Program-made: the position numbers and the translations under genes
From: Citrobacter amalonaticus
GTDB lineage: Bacteria > Pseudomonadota > Gammaproteobacteria > Enterobacterales > Enterobacteriaceae
Length of the DNA: 64,000 nucleotides
Reading direction: 5' to 3'
Assembly (NCBI RefSeq): GCF_018323885.1
Contig: NZ_AP024585.1
Span: 1,798,001 to 1,862,000, forward strand
Part shown: piece by piece, positions 44,121 to 52,913 of the stretch
How the letters are laid out: every line of letters starts with the position of its first letter
How positions within the stretch are numbered: position 1 is the stretch's first letter
Notes under the pieces: model-generated
Told to the model about the DNA's origin: nothing
Databases searched by the model: none
The model's input: the letters and a program-made list of their open reading frames with translations, nothing else

Positions 44121-44783
44121 TCAGGACGAGGGCTGTTTCTCCGCCCATTGCAGAAAGCTATTACGCGTTTGCGGGTCCGCCTGGCGAAACCAGTATTTCA
44201 GACGCTGTTCTGTGAGCGTCTGAGATTGCGGCGGGATAGTATCCAGTTCTGAGACCCCCGAAAGCAGAGTGCTGTCGTCGGCCATCATCGTCGCGAACTG
44301 GGGTAAGGAAGCACGTTTTGCCGATTTATTGTAGCGCTCCGTTTCTGCCTCAAAATCAATGGCTTTAGTTTTTGAGGTAATGGCGAGGATATCCAGTTGT
44401 ACCGGGATCGGCATCGCATTGCCATCCAGTAATTCCAGCCGTGGCGCCACGTCAAAATGGCTGGCGTCGCGGTCGCTTTCCAGGCGCGGAAGGTGAAAAT
44501 TAACCTGCTCCACGCGCTGAGTGTCAAAACTGATCACCAGCGGCGGGGAAATGTAGAGCTGTTCTGCATGGCTGGGGAGGCGGATTGTCTTCTCAACCCG
44601 AAAAACAAGTTGATGGGGCCCATTATCGAGCTCAATGCTGTCCGCGCCGCGCAGGAGTGAACTGGAGACTTTTTTGCCGTCCAGTACCAGCAGGTCAATG
44701 TCGGTTGAAAGACGAAGAGTGGTAGCGAAAACCGTGACCGGCAAGCAGAGGGCTATCATCAGGGTCACAGTGCCGGTTTTCAT
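44121..44783 (-). CDS. csgI: Curli synthesis inhibitor CsgI (YccT)
   Basis: CsgI/YccT is a periplasmic DUF2057 protein that interferes with curli subunit assembly in enterobacteria. The 220-residue precursor starts at [20 protein letters not shown], a clear signal peptide. A frame extending 14 codons upstream is not supported, because AGGAGAACCC sits right before the chosen ATG. Conserved DUF2057 segments include [16 protein letters not shown] and the tail [13 protein letters not shown]. Confidence 0.9.
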   Translation of the reverse strand: MKTGTVTLMIALCLPVTVFATTLRLSTDIDLLVLDGKKVSSSLLRGADSIELDNGPHQLVFRVEKTIRLPSHAEQLYISPPLVISFDTQRVEQVNFHLPRLESDRDASHFDVAPRLELLDGNAMPIPVQLDILAITSKTKAIDFEAETERYNKSAKRASLPQFATMMADDSTLLSGVSELDTIPPQSQTLTEQRLKYWFRQADPQTRNSFLQWAEKQPSS

Positions 44784-44955
44784 AGGGTTCTCCTGTCCAA
44801 GGACCGCCGGGTAAGAATGTATCAAAATTTTTCGATAATCACGTTTACTAACATATAGACATATTTTGGCGTTTTGCTCTCATACTTACGGGTGGGACGC
44901 ATGGTTGGGTTGTCAGGATTGTCGTACACTTTGCAAAACAGCCTGGAGAATGATG

Positions 44956-45369
44956 ATGAAAGAGACCGATATTGCTGGCATTTTAACCTCGACCCGAACC
45001 ATTGCATTGGTTGGCGCAAGCGATAAGCCTGACCGTCCAAGCTACCGCGTGATGAAGTATTTACTCGATCAGGGCTATCACGTGATTCCGGTTTCCCCGA
45101 AGGTTGCCGGTAAAACCTTGTTAGGGCAGAAGGGCTACGCGACGCTGGCGGACGTGCCGGAAAAAGTGGATATGGTGGATGTGTTCCGTAATTCAGAAGC
45201 GGCATGGGGCGTCGCTCAGGAAGCGATTGCGATTGGCGCGAAAACGCTGTGGATGCAATTGGGCGTGATTAATGAGCAGGCTGCGGTGCTGGCGCGCGAA
45301 GCGGGATTGATGGTGGTGATGGATCGCTGCCCGGCGATTGAGATCCCACGACTGGGGTTAACGAAGTAA
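44956..45369 (+). CDS. yccU: CoA-binding domain protein YccU
   Basis: YccU is a 137-residue single-domain CoA-binding (succinyl-CoA synthetase alpha-like Rossmann) protein of unknown role. It shows [22 protein letters not shown] and [16 protein letters not shown]. Three consecutive ATG codons occur at 44950, 44953 and 44956. The last is best spaced from GGAG at 44945 and gives the E. coli-like N-terminus [10 protein letters not shown]. It is convergent with hspQ. Confidence 0.9.
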   Translation: MKETDIAGILTSTRTIALVGASDKPDRPSYRVMKYLLDQGYHVIPVSPKVAGKTLLGQKGYATLADVPEKVDMVDVFRNSEAAWGVAQEAIAIGAKTLWMQLGVINEQAAVLAREAGLMVVMDRCPAIEIPRLGLTK

Positions 45370-45437
45370 GTCGACGAGTCTGGCGGCCGAAAGAAGACAG
45401 GCCCGAGAAGCAATGCGCCATCGGGCCCTGGTAAGGA

Positions 45438-45812
<375 letters not shown>

Positions 45813-47003
45813 TTACATGACGCGACAGGCAAACCCTTTCAGATACAGCCCTTCCGGGTAGGTAGCGATCACGGGATGATCGGCGGCCTGACGGAACTGC
45901 TCTATAAATTGTACATCACGCCCTGCATCAATTGCGGCATCGGCGATGATTTTCTGAAATAAATCTGTTGTCATCAGGCCGGAACAGGAGAACGTCAACA
46001 GCACGCCGCCCGGATTCAGCAACTGGATCGCCAGCATGTTGATATCCTTGTAACCCCGACATGCCCCCATCAACTGGCTTTTGTTTTCGACAAACTTCGG
46101 CGGATCCATCACGATGACATCAAACTTTTCACCACGATCGCGATAGGTTCGTAACAGTTTAAAGACATCGTCACGGACAAATTCTGCCTTGCTGAGATCG
46201 AGTTTGTTGAGTTCAACGTTCTGTTTCGCAATATCCAGCGCTTCCTGGGAGGTATCGACGCTGATCACCTGACGGCAACCGCCCATCAGCGCAGAAACAG
46301 CAAAACCTCCGGTGTAGGAGAAACAATTGAGCACCCGCTGGTTTTCGACATAACGGCGCGTCGCCAGACGGCTGTCACGCTGATCGAGGTAATAACCGGT
46401 TTTGTGACCGCCCTGGATATCCACCAGCAGCTTCATACCGTGCTCTTCAATTGGCAGCAGTGCAGGGGGGATCTCACCGGTGACCGGGCCTTGCGTCAGC
46501 TCCATCCCCTCTTTTTTACGTACCGCGACATCGCTACGGTCATAAATCGCACATTCCGGGTAGAGCGCTTGCAGCGCGCTAATCAATGCGGCACGCTGAT
46601 ATTCCGCGCCAGCGCTGAGCAGTTGCAGCACCAGGAAATGACCGAAGCGGTCGATGGTTATGCCCGGCAAGCCGTCGGATTCTCCGGCGATCAAACGATA
46701 GCTGTCCAGACCATCTTTTTTCGCCAGCCAGTCGCGCCATTGCTGCGCCTGTTGCAGACGGCGGGTGAAGAAGGCGATATCGACAGACTCGTTCTTGTCG
46801 AAGGTCCAGACGCGTGCGCGGATTTGCGACGCCGGGGAAAAGGCGCCACGGGCTAACCATTTACCCTGATGGTCAACAATGTCGATGGTTTCACCGAGGT
46901 TGGCTTTACCTTCCATACGGGCAACGGCACCAGAAAAGACCCACGGATGGCGGCGAAGTAATGATTTTTCGCGCCCTTTGGCTAACACTAAACGTACACT
47001 CAT
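45813..47003 (-). CDS. rlmI: 23S rRNA m5C1962 methyltransferase RlmI
   Basis: RlmI methylates C1962 of 23S rRNA using SAM. The 396-residue product has an N-terminal PUA domain (about residues 1-75), a linker, and the Rossmann methyltransferase core with [17 protein letters not shown] and [13 protein letters not shown]. The start [21 protein letters not shown] matches E. coli; the 37-codon upstream extension runs into the acyP promoter region and is rejected. It is divergent from acyP. Confidence 0.95.
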   Translation of the reverse strand: MSVRLVLAKGREKSLLRRHPWVFSGAVARMEGKANLGETIDIVDHQGKWLARGAFSPASQIRARVWTFDKNESVDIAFFTRRLQQAQQWRDWLAKKDGLDSYRLIAGESDGLPGITIDRFGHFLVLQLLSAGAEYQRAALISALQALYPECAIYDRSDVAVRKKEGMELTQGPVTGEIPPALLPIEEHGMKLLVDIQGGHKTGYYLDQRDSRLATRRYVENQRVLNCFSYTGGFAVSALMGGCRQVISVDTSQEALDIAKQNVELNKLDLSKAEFVRDDVFKLLRTYRDRGEKFDVIVMDPPKFVENKSQLMGACRGYKDINMLAIQLLNPGGVLLTFSCSGLMTTDLFQKIIADAAIDAGRDVQFIEQFRQAADHPVIATYPEGLYLKGFACRVM

Positions 47004-47097
47004 AATTAACGGTTCTGTCGAATCAAAGAAATGGGCGCCATTGTCCTGAGTTTTACCCGGATTTGCAACGCGCCCGAGGATGTGAAGGAGAATAACA

Positions 47098-47379
47098 ATG
47101 TCGAGAGTCTGCATTATCGCGTGGGTTTATGGCCGGGTTCAGGGCGTGGGATTTCGCTATACCACGCAGCAGGAGGCACGGCGTCTGAGCTTAACCGGTT
47201 ACGCCAGGAACAAGGATGATGGCAGCGTGGAGGTGGTTGCCAGCGGCGAAGCGGAGCAGGTCGACAAATTACTGAAATGGCTCAAGGACGGCGGCCCGCG
47301 TTCTGCCCGGGTAGACAGAGTCCTGAGTGAGCCGCACCGTCCTCGAGAGGCGTTTACCGGTTTTAGTATTCGTTATTAA
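47098..47379 (+). CDS. acyP: Acylphosphatase
   Basis: AcyP (YccX) hydrolyses acyl phosphates such as acetyl phosphate and carbamoyl phosphate. The 93-residue product has the family signature [12 protein letters not shown] with catalytic Arg20, and Asn38 in TGYARN. It begins after GAAGGAG. Its end overlaps the end of convergent tusE by four bases. Confidence 0.95.
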   Translation: MSRVCIIAWVYGRVQGVGFRYTTQQEARRLSLTGYARNKDDGSVEVVASGEAEQVDKLLKWLKDGGPRSARVDRVLSEPHRPREAFTGFSIRY

Positions 47380-47705
47380 ATACACTTCACCGGTTTTGGC
47401 AGGCCAGCAATTTTAGTGGCCTGTTTTGCCGGGCCTTTTGGAAACAGACGATACAGATAACGGCTGTTGCCTTTCTCCTCGCCAAACTTATTCGCCATCG
47501 CTTTGACTAACATACGAATCGCAGGCGAGGTATTAAACTCCAGATAAAAGTCGCGCACAAAACGCACCACTTCCCAGTGTTCCGGGGAGAGGATAATTCC
47601 CTCGTTTTCAGCAATGACCACCGCCATCGGCTCGCTCCACTGCGCGCTATCTTTCAGATAGCCGTCAGCGTCGGTAGCGATTTCTTTACCTTCAAAGATC
47701 AACAT
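47376..47705 (-). CDS. tusE: Sulfurtransferase TusE
   Basis: TusE is a DsrC-family protein that receives persulfide sulfur from TusBCD and passes it to MnmA for 2-thiouridine formation in tRNA wobble positions. The 109-residue product has the conserved C-terminal arm LPKPVKCI with the active Cys108. The IS insertion lies about 70 bases upstream of the start, so its promoter could be affected. Confidence 0.95.
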   Translation of the reverse strand: MLIFEGKEIATDADGYLKDSAQWSEPMAVVIAENEGIILSPEHWEVVRFVRDFYLEFNTSPAIRMLVKAMANKFGEEKGNSRYLYRLFPKGPAKQATKIAGLPKPVKCI

Positions 47706-47744
47706 AATTCTTCACTGCGTTAGACAACCTAGCGGCAGTTTACC

Positions 47745-47773
47745 AAAAAACAAAGCCCCGCATAAGCGGGGCC
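47745..47773 (-). terminator. Original yccA terminator (tusE-proximal copy)
   Basis: On the minus strand a GGCCCCGC/GCGGGGC stem with a short TTAT loop is followed by TTTGTTTTTT, a full intrinsic terminator. It is now cut off from yccA by about 1.6 kb of inserted DNA. Confidence 0.75.
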
Positions 47774-47774
47774 G
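47754..47774 (+). repeat. 21-bp direct repeat, copy 1
   Basis: This 21-base sequence, whose core is GCCCCGCATAAGCGGGGC, recurs without mismatch at 49365-49385. The two copies flank the IS and about 140 bases of non-IS DNA. Confidence 0.9.
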
Positions 47775-47810
47775 AGAGTGGACTGACCCCATAAATCTGG
47801 ACAGTTTATA

Positions 47811-48596
47811 TTAAGCGGCCTTCAGAGCCTGGGCCCGGTGCTCTACCGGACTCAGGCCTTTTAGTTTCAGGCTTATCCGCTCGTTGTTGTAGTAACGGAT
47901 ATAATCCTCTATCGCCTTCCTCAGTTCGCTGATATTGCTGAACTGACTCAGGTAAAAACACTCCGATTTCAGCGTCCCGAAGAAGTTTTCCATCACGGCA
48001 TTATCCAGACAGTTTCCTTTTCGGGACATACTTTGCGTCATGCCCTGCGCCTTTAACTTTGCCTGATAGCCTGCCATCCGATATTGCCAGCCCTGATCTG
48101 TGTGCAGCAAGGGGGCGTCGTCTGGTCCGAGCTTTAAGAACGCATCCCGCAGCATGGTATTAACCATCTCCATCACCGGCCTTTCCGACAGGCTGTAGGA
48201 GATTATTTCCCGGTTAAAAAGATCGAGTACCGGCGACAGGTACAGCTTTTTACCCTGCAGCGAGAACTCTGTAACATCCGTAACCCATTTTTCATTGGCT
48301 TTTGATGCACTGAAGTTCCTGCTCAGGATATTGGGGGCTGCCTTGCCTGTTTCCCCCTTCCATGAGCGGTATTTCTTCGCCCTTATCAGAGACCGGAGCG
48401 ACAGCTCTGTCATCAGCCGCTGCACGGTTTTATGGTTCACCAGCAGACCCTGCTTTCTCAGCGAAAGCGTGATCCTGCGGTAGCCATAACGGCCTTTGTG
48501 CCAGGCGTATATCTCACGGATTTTATCTTTCAGCCCGGCATGCCTGTCCACCTGCTTCAGGGCATTCATATTGTAATACCATGTACTGCGGGACAT
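47811..48596 (-). CDS. IS150-group transposase OrfB (DDE integrase core)
   Basis: OrfB is the rve-type DDE catalytic half of the transposase. The 261 residues from the first Met include an HTH_21 region (HKGRYGYRRITLSLRKQG). The catalytic acidic residues lie in TDVTEFSLQGK (D), LLHTDQGWQYR (D) and the DNAVMENFFGTLKSE segment (E). The same frame stays open upstream to the slippery site at 48669, so the working product is probably an OrfAB fusion made by -1 frameshifting. A free OrfB from this Met is less certain. Confidence 0.93.
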   Translation of the reverse strand: MSRSTWYYNMNALKQVDRHAGLKDKIREIYAWHKGRYGYRRITLSLRKQGLLVNHKTVQRLMTELSLRSLIRAKKYRSWKGETGKAAPNILSRNFSASKANEKWVTDVTEFSLQGKKLYLSPVLDLFNREIISYSLSERPVMEMVNTMLRDAFLKLGPDDAPLLHTDQGWQYRMAGYQAKLKAQGMTQSMSRKGNCLDNAVMENFFGTLKSECFYLSQFSNISELRKAIEDYIRYYNNERISLKLKGLSPVEHRAQALKAA

Positions 48597-48652
48597 GCCT
48601 GCCGCGCGCAGGAGGTCTCGCAGAGCGTGCTTATGCCTCAGTTCACTGATTA

Positions 48653-49174
48653 TCAGGGCTTGCTGCCGTTTTTTTCGCTCTGAACCAAGGCCTTCAACTT
48701 TTTTAGATAGGCATTCTCTGCCCGCAGGTAACGGAGTTCAGCCCGGAGTTCTTCGGGGGAGAGTTTTTCCAGTTCTTTATCTGTAGGGGATGGGGGGATT
48801 TTTTGTTTTGTCATTTTTCCAGGCCGCCCGCGTTGAATGTTTAGCAGTCCTTCCGCTCCGGCATCGTTGTACACGCAGACCCAGTGTCGGACAAGCGTTT
48901 CTGCAGAGAGATTAAACCGGGCAGCTGCTTCACGCATCGTCAGGTGGTCACGGATAACCGCCCGGACGACGACGAGTTTAAATTCAGCTGAATGATGTTT
49001 ATTTTTCCCTGACAGCCCTTCCATACCGTGGAGTTGCCACGCCCTGACCCAGCGACGGACGGAAGTTCTTTCAACACCAAAACGGTCGGCTGTACGCTCT
49101 TCTCCGTCTTTTCCGGACAAATAATGATTAACCACAGCCAGTTTTGTTTCAGGGGAATATTTTGGCTTTGCCAT
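48653..49174 (-). CDS. IS150-group transposase OrfA (helix-turn-helix)
   Basis: OrfA binds the inverted repeats. The 173-residue product starts MAKPKYSPETKLAVVNHYLSG after AAGGTGCAG. It has two helix-turn-helix segments (FGVERTSVRRWVRAW and FNLSAETLVRHWVCVY) and a C-terminal leucine-rich coiled coil (ELRAELRYLRAENAYLKKLKAL). Near its end the A7 run (T7 on the plus strand, 48669-48675) allows a -1 shift into OrfB. A frame 11 codons longer begins inside the terminal repeat region and is not preferred. Confidence 0.92.
   Translation of the reverse strand: MAKPKYSPETKLAVVNHYLSGKDGEERTADRFGVERTSVRRWVRAWQLHGMEGLSGKNKHHSAEFKLVVVRAVIRDHLTMREAAARFNLSAETLVRHWVCVYNDAGAEGLLNIQRGRPGKMTKQKIPPSPTDKELEKLSPEELRAELRYLRAENAYLKKLKALVQSEKNGSKP
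48669..48675 (-). promoter_or_regulatory. A7 programmed -1 frameshift site
   Basis: On the minus strand the reading GCG-AAA-AAA-ACG lets ribosomes slip one base back. The zero frame ends eight codons later in SEKNGSKP, while the -1 frame continues KRQQALIISELRHK into OrfB. IS150-group elements use this design. Confidence 0.8.
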
Positions 49175-49225
49175 AAAAAACTGCACCTTACTCAGTTGAG
49201 TGTCCAACTTTTGGGGTGCAGTCCA

Positions 49226-49364
49226 GAGGGATGACAGGGCTCATCACAATACCGGACAAGCAGAGATCACCTTATTAAAAACCTGGAAAATCAATTCATG
49301 GATTTTCGGCTGATAACCACAAAGAAGTAAAAACCACGTTTTTTCCTTCTTTGTCAGTAGTCTC
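49226..49364. other. Non-IS filler between the IS and the second repeat copy
   Basis: This DNA, together with four bases left of the IS, is the remainder of the segment between the two 21-base repeats. It has no gene. It holds two inverted repeats: GAAAATC/GATTTTC around 49284-49307, and a longer hairpin at 49319-49354. Its origin is not recognised. Confidence 0.5.
49319..49354. repeat. Long hairpin in the filler segment
   Basis: ACAAAGAAG pairs with CTTCTTTGT, and inside it AAAAAC pairs with GTTTTT around a CAC loop, with small bulges. It could be a terminator-like or mobile-element-end structure. Confidence 0.6.
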
Positions 49365-49385
49365 AGCCCCGCATAAGCGGGGCCG
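49365..49385 (+). repeat. 21-bp direct repeat, copy 2 (yccA-proximal stem)
   Basis: An exact second copy of the palindrome at 47754-47774. It directly follows yccA on the minus strand but lacks the T tract, being followed by GAGACTACTG. It is therefore a damaged terminator for yccA. Confidence 0.9.
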
Positions 49386-49405
49386 GGTGTCATGCCGGAT
49401 TGCCG

Positions 49406-50065
49406 TTAATCGCGGCTGGCGAAGCCCAAAATGCTGAGCAGGCTGACAAAGATGTTGTACAGCGAAACGTAGAGGCTAACCGTTGCGCGGATGTAGTTGG
49501 TTTCACCGCCACGGATGATGTTGCTGGTTTCAAACAGGATTGCGCCTGAAGAAATCAGGATAAACACCGCGCTGATCGCCAGGTGCAGCGCTGGCAGTTG
49601 CAGGAAGATGTTAGCAACCATACCAATCAGTACCACCACAATACCGGCCATCAGCATGCCGCCGAGGAAGGACATGTCTTTGCGGGTGGTCAGCACGTAG
49701 GCGGAGCAGCAGAAAAACACCAGCGCGGTGCCGCCCAGCGCCATCCCGATCACGTCGCCCATTCCAGCGGACAGGTAAGCGTTCAGAATCGGCCCAAGGA
49801 TGTAACCGAGGAAACCAGTGAAGGCAAACGCGGAAATAATACCGCTTGGCTTGTTCGCCGTTTTATAGGTCAGGAACATCAGCCCGTACATCCCCACCAG
49901 CGTCAGAATCAGACCCGGAGAAGGCAGCATCAGCACGGTGCTGGCGGTGGCGGTGATCGCCGAAAATGCCAGCGTCAGGCTCAGCAGAAAATAGGTATTA
50001 CGCAGTACTTTGTGCGTGCTAAGTAGCGATGTACGGTCATGTGATGAACTAACAATACGATCCAT
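49406..50065 (-). CDS. yccA: FtsH modulator YccA
   Basis: YccA is a seven-span inner membrane protein of the BAX-inhibitor family (with YbhL). It binds the FtsH-HflKC protease and slows degradation of jammed SecY. The 219-residue product starts [22 protein letters not shown], contains the conserved [15 protein letters not shown] and ends [10 protein letters not shown] perfect CpxR box is in its upstream region. The downstream terminator has been separated by the insertion. Confidence 0.95.
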   Translation of the reverse strand: MDRIVSSSHDRTSLLSTHKVLRNTYFLLSLTLAFSAITATASTVLMLPSPGLILTLVGMYGLMFLTYKTANKPSGIISAFAFTGFLGYILGPILNAYLSAGMGDVIGMALGGTALVFFCCSAYVLTTRKDMSFLGGMLMAGIVVVLIGMVANIFLQLPALHLAISAVFILISSGAILFETSNIIRGGETNYIRATVSLYVSLYNIFVSLLSILGFASRD

Positions 50066-50135
50066 GAGTCACTCTCTTATGACAGATGTAATTAATGATG
50101 GAGGATAATGAAAACACAGACGACGACACAGCGCT

Positions 50136-50150
50136 TTTACCCATCTTTAC
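50136..50150 (-). promoter_or_regulatory. CpxR box upstream of yccA
   Basis: On the minus strand GTAAAGATGGGTAAA is a perfect match to GTAAA-N5-GTAAA. It lies 70 bases before the yccA start. yccA is a known member of the Cpx regulon in E. coli. Confidence 0.8.
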
Positions 50151-50298
50151 TCATTTGATCTAAATCAGGTTTCATCGTGGGTAACAGTGAATAGCTGATA
50201 AAGCATGAGTATTGTGCTGAATAAATGGTCAATCTGTTGTTATTTCAGGCTATTAACAACATTTTGACTGTTTTTCAGGCAAACGAACACATTCGGGC

Positions 50299-50327
50299 TT
50301 TACACAGCGCATCGGGATGTTTATAGT
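50299..50327 (+). promoter_or_regulatory. Promoter of serT
   Basis: TTTACA at 50299-50304 and TATAGT at 50322-50327 with a 17-base spacer form a good sigma-70 promoter. A GC-rich discriminator (GCGCC) follows, as in stringently controlled stable-RNA promoters. Confidence 0.75.
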
Positions 50328-50339
50328 GCGCCTCATTCC

Positions 50340-50427
50340 GGAAGTGTGGCCGAGCGGTTGAAGGCACCGGTCTTGAAAACCGGCGACCCGAAAGGGTTCC
50401 AGAGTTCGAATCTCTGCGCTTCCGCCA
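50340..50427 (+). tRNA. serT: tRNA-Ser (anticodon UGA)
   Basis: The 88-base gene matches E. coli serT. It has a 7-bp acceptor stem GGAAGTG/CGCTTCC, a long variable arm (GCGACCCGAAAGGGTTCC region), TTCGAATC in the T loop, and an encoded CCA. The anticodon TGA is at 50374-50376, reading UCA, UCG and UCU codons. A terminator follows. It is the boundary between conserved core and accessory DNA in this window. Confidence 0.98.
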
Positions 50428-50435
50428 GATTAAAA

Positions 50436-50471
50436 AAAGGGGTTACCGAAAGGTAACCCCTTTGTTTTTTT
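50436..50471 (+). terminator. Terminator of serT
   Basis: AAAGGGGTTACC pairs with GGTAACCCCTTT around a GAAA loop and is followed by GTTTTTTT. Confidence 0.92.
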
Positions 50472-50476
50472 GGCTG

Positions 50477-50508
50477 TTGGTATAGTGTTGGTATATTCAC
50501 TTGGTATA
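50477..50508 (+). repeat. Three TTGGTATA direct repeats
   Basis: TTGGTATA occurs at 50477, 50488 and 50501, with start-to-start spacing of 11 and 13 bases, just beyond the serT terminator. Iterated short direct repeats next to a tRNA gene resemble arm-type binding sites of tyrosine integrases, but no integrase is present nearby. The role is inferred. Confidence 0.55.
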
Positions 50509-51033
50509 TTTCCCCATACAGCCAATGAAATCAGTCATCTTTTCTTATCATTGTGCGATCCTGGTGCTCAGGCGAATAACGCTTGCCAACGATTTTTATC
50601 GTTTCAACCGCACATCGCTTCTATTTCTGTTTAAACGTCGAGGGTGCGGCCAGTCTGTCCGAATGGAACATGTCCACAGCATGGCGCGAATTTTTTGCCT
50701 GTAGAGTGTGTTTATCTCGTGCACGTTAAGCACAATAGCGCTATCAACGGTACCCTGCATCCAGCCTGCGCCGCTATAAACAATAGCCTTGCTCATTATT
50801 TCTGCTTCTTGCGCACAACAGACTTAATGATCTTTTATTCTGTTCGCGTTATGCCAGACGCAGATAGGGTTAATGGCACGATGTATGACCAATGGAGAGC
50901 AGACAATCCATGCGAATAATGTGTCTATTATTGGCCCTACAACGGAAGCGCGAACGACAGGTGTTCTGTCGCTCCCGTTTAGCCAACCACACAGGTGAGG
51001 TAATTATTATCATTTAAAAGGGTTAAGTGAATT
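50509..51033. other. Gene-poor stretch after serT
   Basis: About 520 bases with no confident gene. A minus-strand frame from 50796 (MSKAIVYSGAGWMQG...) and an overlapping plus-strand frame are open for 60-90 codons, but neither has a clear ribosome-binding site or recognisable family. This looks like decayed DNA at an island border. Confidence 0.4.
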
Positions 51034-51780
51034 TTACTCAGCTAAATAACCACCATCAATGGGATAAACGCCTCCGGTACAAAACGCTGAATTGTCTGAT
51101 AGCAAAAACAATATGAAGTCTGCTATTTCTTGCATTCTTGCCATCCTTTTCATTGGGTGACTATTTGCGAAACTACGTACGATATTTTCAGGGAATTCAC
51201 TCATTCGTGGGGTCTGGACATAGCCCGGCGCGACCGCATTGATTCGAATGCCTTGACATGCAAACTCAAGCGCTGCGGTTTGGGTTAAGCCGATTATACC
51301 ATGCTTAGCCGCGGTATAAGATGCCAACCCAGGAATGCCAACCAGTCCATTTACTGCAGATAAATTAACAATAGAGCCACCAGACTTTATCATCTGAGGT
51401 ATCTCGTATTTTAAGCAGTAAAAAATGCCGCTCAATGAGGTAGCAATGACCTTATCCCAGTTTTCAACTGTCTGCTCTGTAATATTTTTATCATGCTCTC
51501 CTGTTAAGCCTGCATTATTTACAGCATAATCAAGCCTGCCAAAATGTTTGATAACGTCATCTATCATTTTCCGTACTTGTTCAGGCTGCGACACATCACA
51601 TCCGATCCCTATTGCTTGTTGTCCCTGTGAAGATAACCGTTTCGCTTTTTGTTTAGCCTGCTCTGATGAGCGGGATATAATGACGACCTTCGCACCCTGT
51701 TTGTGTAATTGCTCTGCGACGGCTTCACCTATACCTGTAGTACTTCCTGTTATCACAGCTACTTTATTCTGAAAATCCAT
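51034..51780 (-). CDS. SDR-family NAD(P)-dependent oxidoreductase
   Basis: A 248-residue classical short-chain dehydrogenase/reductase, cytoplasmic and probably tetrameric. It shows the cofactor loop TGSTTGIG (residues 11-18), NNAG (88-91) and the catalytic Ser141, Tyr155 and Lys159 (YTAAK). The PG motif APGYVQTP and the C-terminal GGVYPIDGGY are also present. SRS after the second beta strand suggests NADP preference, but that is only a hint. The substrate cannot be read from sequence. The ATG follows AGGGGAAATT. The sequence is visibly more AT-rich than the core genes, fitting acquisition. A regulator gene lies 70 bases upstream on the same strand. Confidence 0.88.
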   Translation of the reverse strand: MDFQNKVAVITGSTTGIGEAVAEQLHKQGAKVVIISRSSEQAKQKAKRLSSQGQQAIGIGCDVSQPEQVRKMIDDVIKHFGRLDYAVNNAGLTGEHDKNITEQTVENWDKVIATSLSGIFYCLKYEIPQMIKSGGSIVNLSAVNGLVGIPGLASYTAAKHGIIGLTQTAALEFACQGIRINAVAPGYVQTPRMSEFPENIVRSFANSHPMKRMARMQEIADFILFLLSDNSAFCTGGVYPIDGGYLAE

Positions 51781-51850
51781 AATTTCCCCTATGAAGTAGG
51801 ATTGAGTCTTACTGCTGGGGTAGTATACAAACTCGCTGTGACAGTTTTTG

Positions 51851-52540
51851 TCAGTACTCTTTCCCCACGCAGATCCCTTCTTTAATTCTCCATTTTTTCA
51901 ATAAAGTCGTTCTGCTTTCCCTGTACGTGGAATCCAGTTGCACAATCTCTTCGATTTGGTCAGTTCTGAAATGACGAAAATCATTTCTCATCTCACACCA
52001 TGCAACCAAAAGCCAGCATGATTCCATATATATCAACGCGATGGGCCATATGACCCGAGAAGAGTAAACATCTTTCTTGTCACGATACGTTATGTTGATT
52101 CTTTTTTGATTTTTAATAGCACTACGAATGTCTTCGAAAAATAACTCATTCTTTTCTGAAGGGCCGGTCAGATAGGATTGACTCTCAATAAGATTTTTTA
52201 ATTCACCGGGGATAACGGCATGTATTTTGGCAAGCGCATTCCTTGCGGTGTTTTTGAAATCATAATCCGTATTATGAGAAACCCAATTTAACCCAAGTAT
52301 AATAGCATTGATTTCTTCATGTGAAAGATTTAAGGGAGGTAAATGAAAGTCAGACCTGATGATATATCCAATTCCTGCGCCTCCTTCAATGGACACGCCC
52401 TGGTGTTGTAGCGTTTTAATATCTCTGTAAAGGGAGCGTACACTTATGCCTAATCGATCTGAGAGAGCGGAAGCTGTGATCGGATATCGTTGTGCCCTTA
52501 ATATCTGTAATAATTCGAGAAGCCTTTCTGTTCTGGTCAT
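51851..52540 (-). CDS. HTH-WYL domain transcriptional regulator
   Basis: A 229-residue regulator of the YafY/DeoR-like WYL class. It has an N-terminal HTH_11 winged helix (residues 1-58, ITASALSDRLGISVRSLYRDIKTL) and a WYL-type domain (ITYRDKKDVYSSRVIWPIALIYMESCWLLVAWCEMRNDFRHFRTDQI). The WYL tripeptide itself is degenerate here. WYL domains sense small ligands or nucleic acid. It lies directly upstream of the SDR gene on the same strand and probably controls it. AT-rich and with a weak ribosome-binding site. Confidence 0.85.
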   Translation of the reverse strand: MTRTERLLELLQILRAQRYPITASALSDRLGISVRSLYRDIKTLQHQGVSIEGGAGIGYIIRSDFHLPPLNLSHEEINAIILGLNWVSHNTDYDFKNTARNALAKIHAVIPGELKNLIESQSYLTGPSEKNELFFEDIRSAIKNQKRINITYRDKKDVYSSRVIWPIALIYMESCWLLVAWCEMRNDFRHFRTDQIEEIVQLDSTYRESRTTLLKKWRIKEGICVGKEY

Positions 52541-52913
52541 GTTGAAAAATCCATCTTGATCCTGGGACTTGATCTTAAAGCACCTGCCGGATAAGCATCT
52601 TAATACAAAACAAATGTACCTGCTTAAGTTGAGTGACTCCCCGTTGATTGATATACCCCATATGCTATGCGTCCTTCAGCGGTGATGATGGACATAAACA
52701 TCTACTCTTTGTTCAAAGTTTTGCCAGCTTGTCCACGCTATGCCATGGGCAGACAGTGCGTACGTCACTACTGCGCCCAGGTTTTCCATTGAGGGGAATA
52801 GTGTGCATATCGGAACACCCGCTCCGGGGCAGATTTGTCCCTGGCTGGGGGAGCCCGGAATGCGATCCTCCCGAGAGGATATTCCGCTTATCCTCTGAGG
52901 AAGCTGTGGATTA
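52541..52913. other. Intergenic stretch without a recognised gene
   Basis: About 370 bases upstream of the WYL regulator gene. A plus-strand frame of about 90 codons (from 52648) stays open, but its composition (GFPLRGIVCISEHPLRGRF) and lack of a ribosome-binding site argue against a gene. The regulator promoter should lie at the left end of this stretch. Confidence 0.4.

Larger units (their letters stand above)
47779..49225 (-). mobile_element. IS3-family (IS150 group) insertion sequence
   Basis: The 1447-base element has imperfect terminal inverted repeats, TGGACTGACCCC at 47779 and, reading inward from 49225, TGGACTGCACCCC, both continuing to GGACA. The flanking bases GAG at 47776-47778 and 49226-49228 form a three-base target duplication. 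Two minus-strand frames encode OrfA and OrfB, separated by an A7 slippery run. Both frames are intact, so the element may be active. It inserted five bases beyond the yccA terminator palindrome. Confidence 0.93.

Noticed and set aside
45400..45427. Hairpin GGCCCGA/TCGGGCC between yccU and hspQ as a terminator
   Set aside because: The 14-base loop and absence of a T tract make it weak; left out of the feature list.
50340..50508. Prophage or integrative element with integrase at serT
   Set aside because: Short repeats are present, but no integrase, excisionase or structural phage gene follows in the window.
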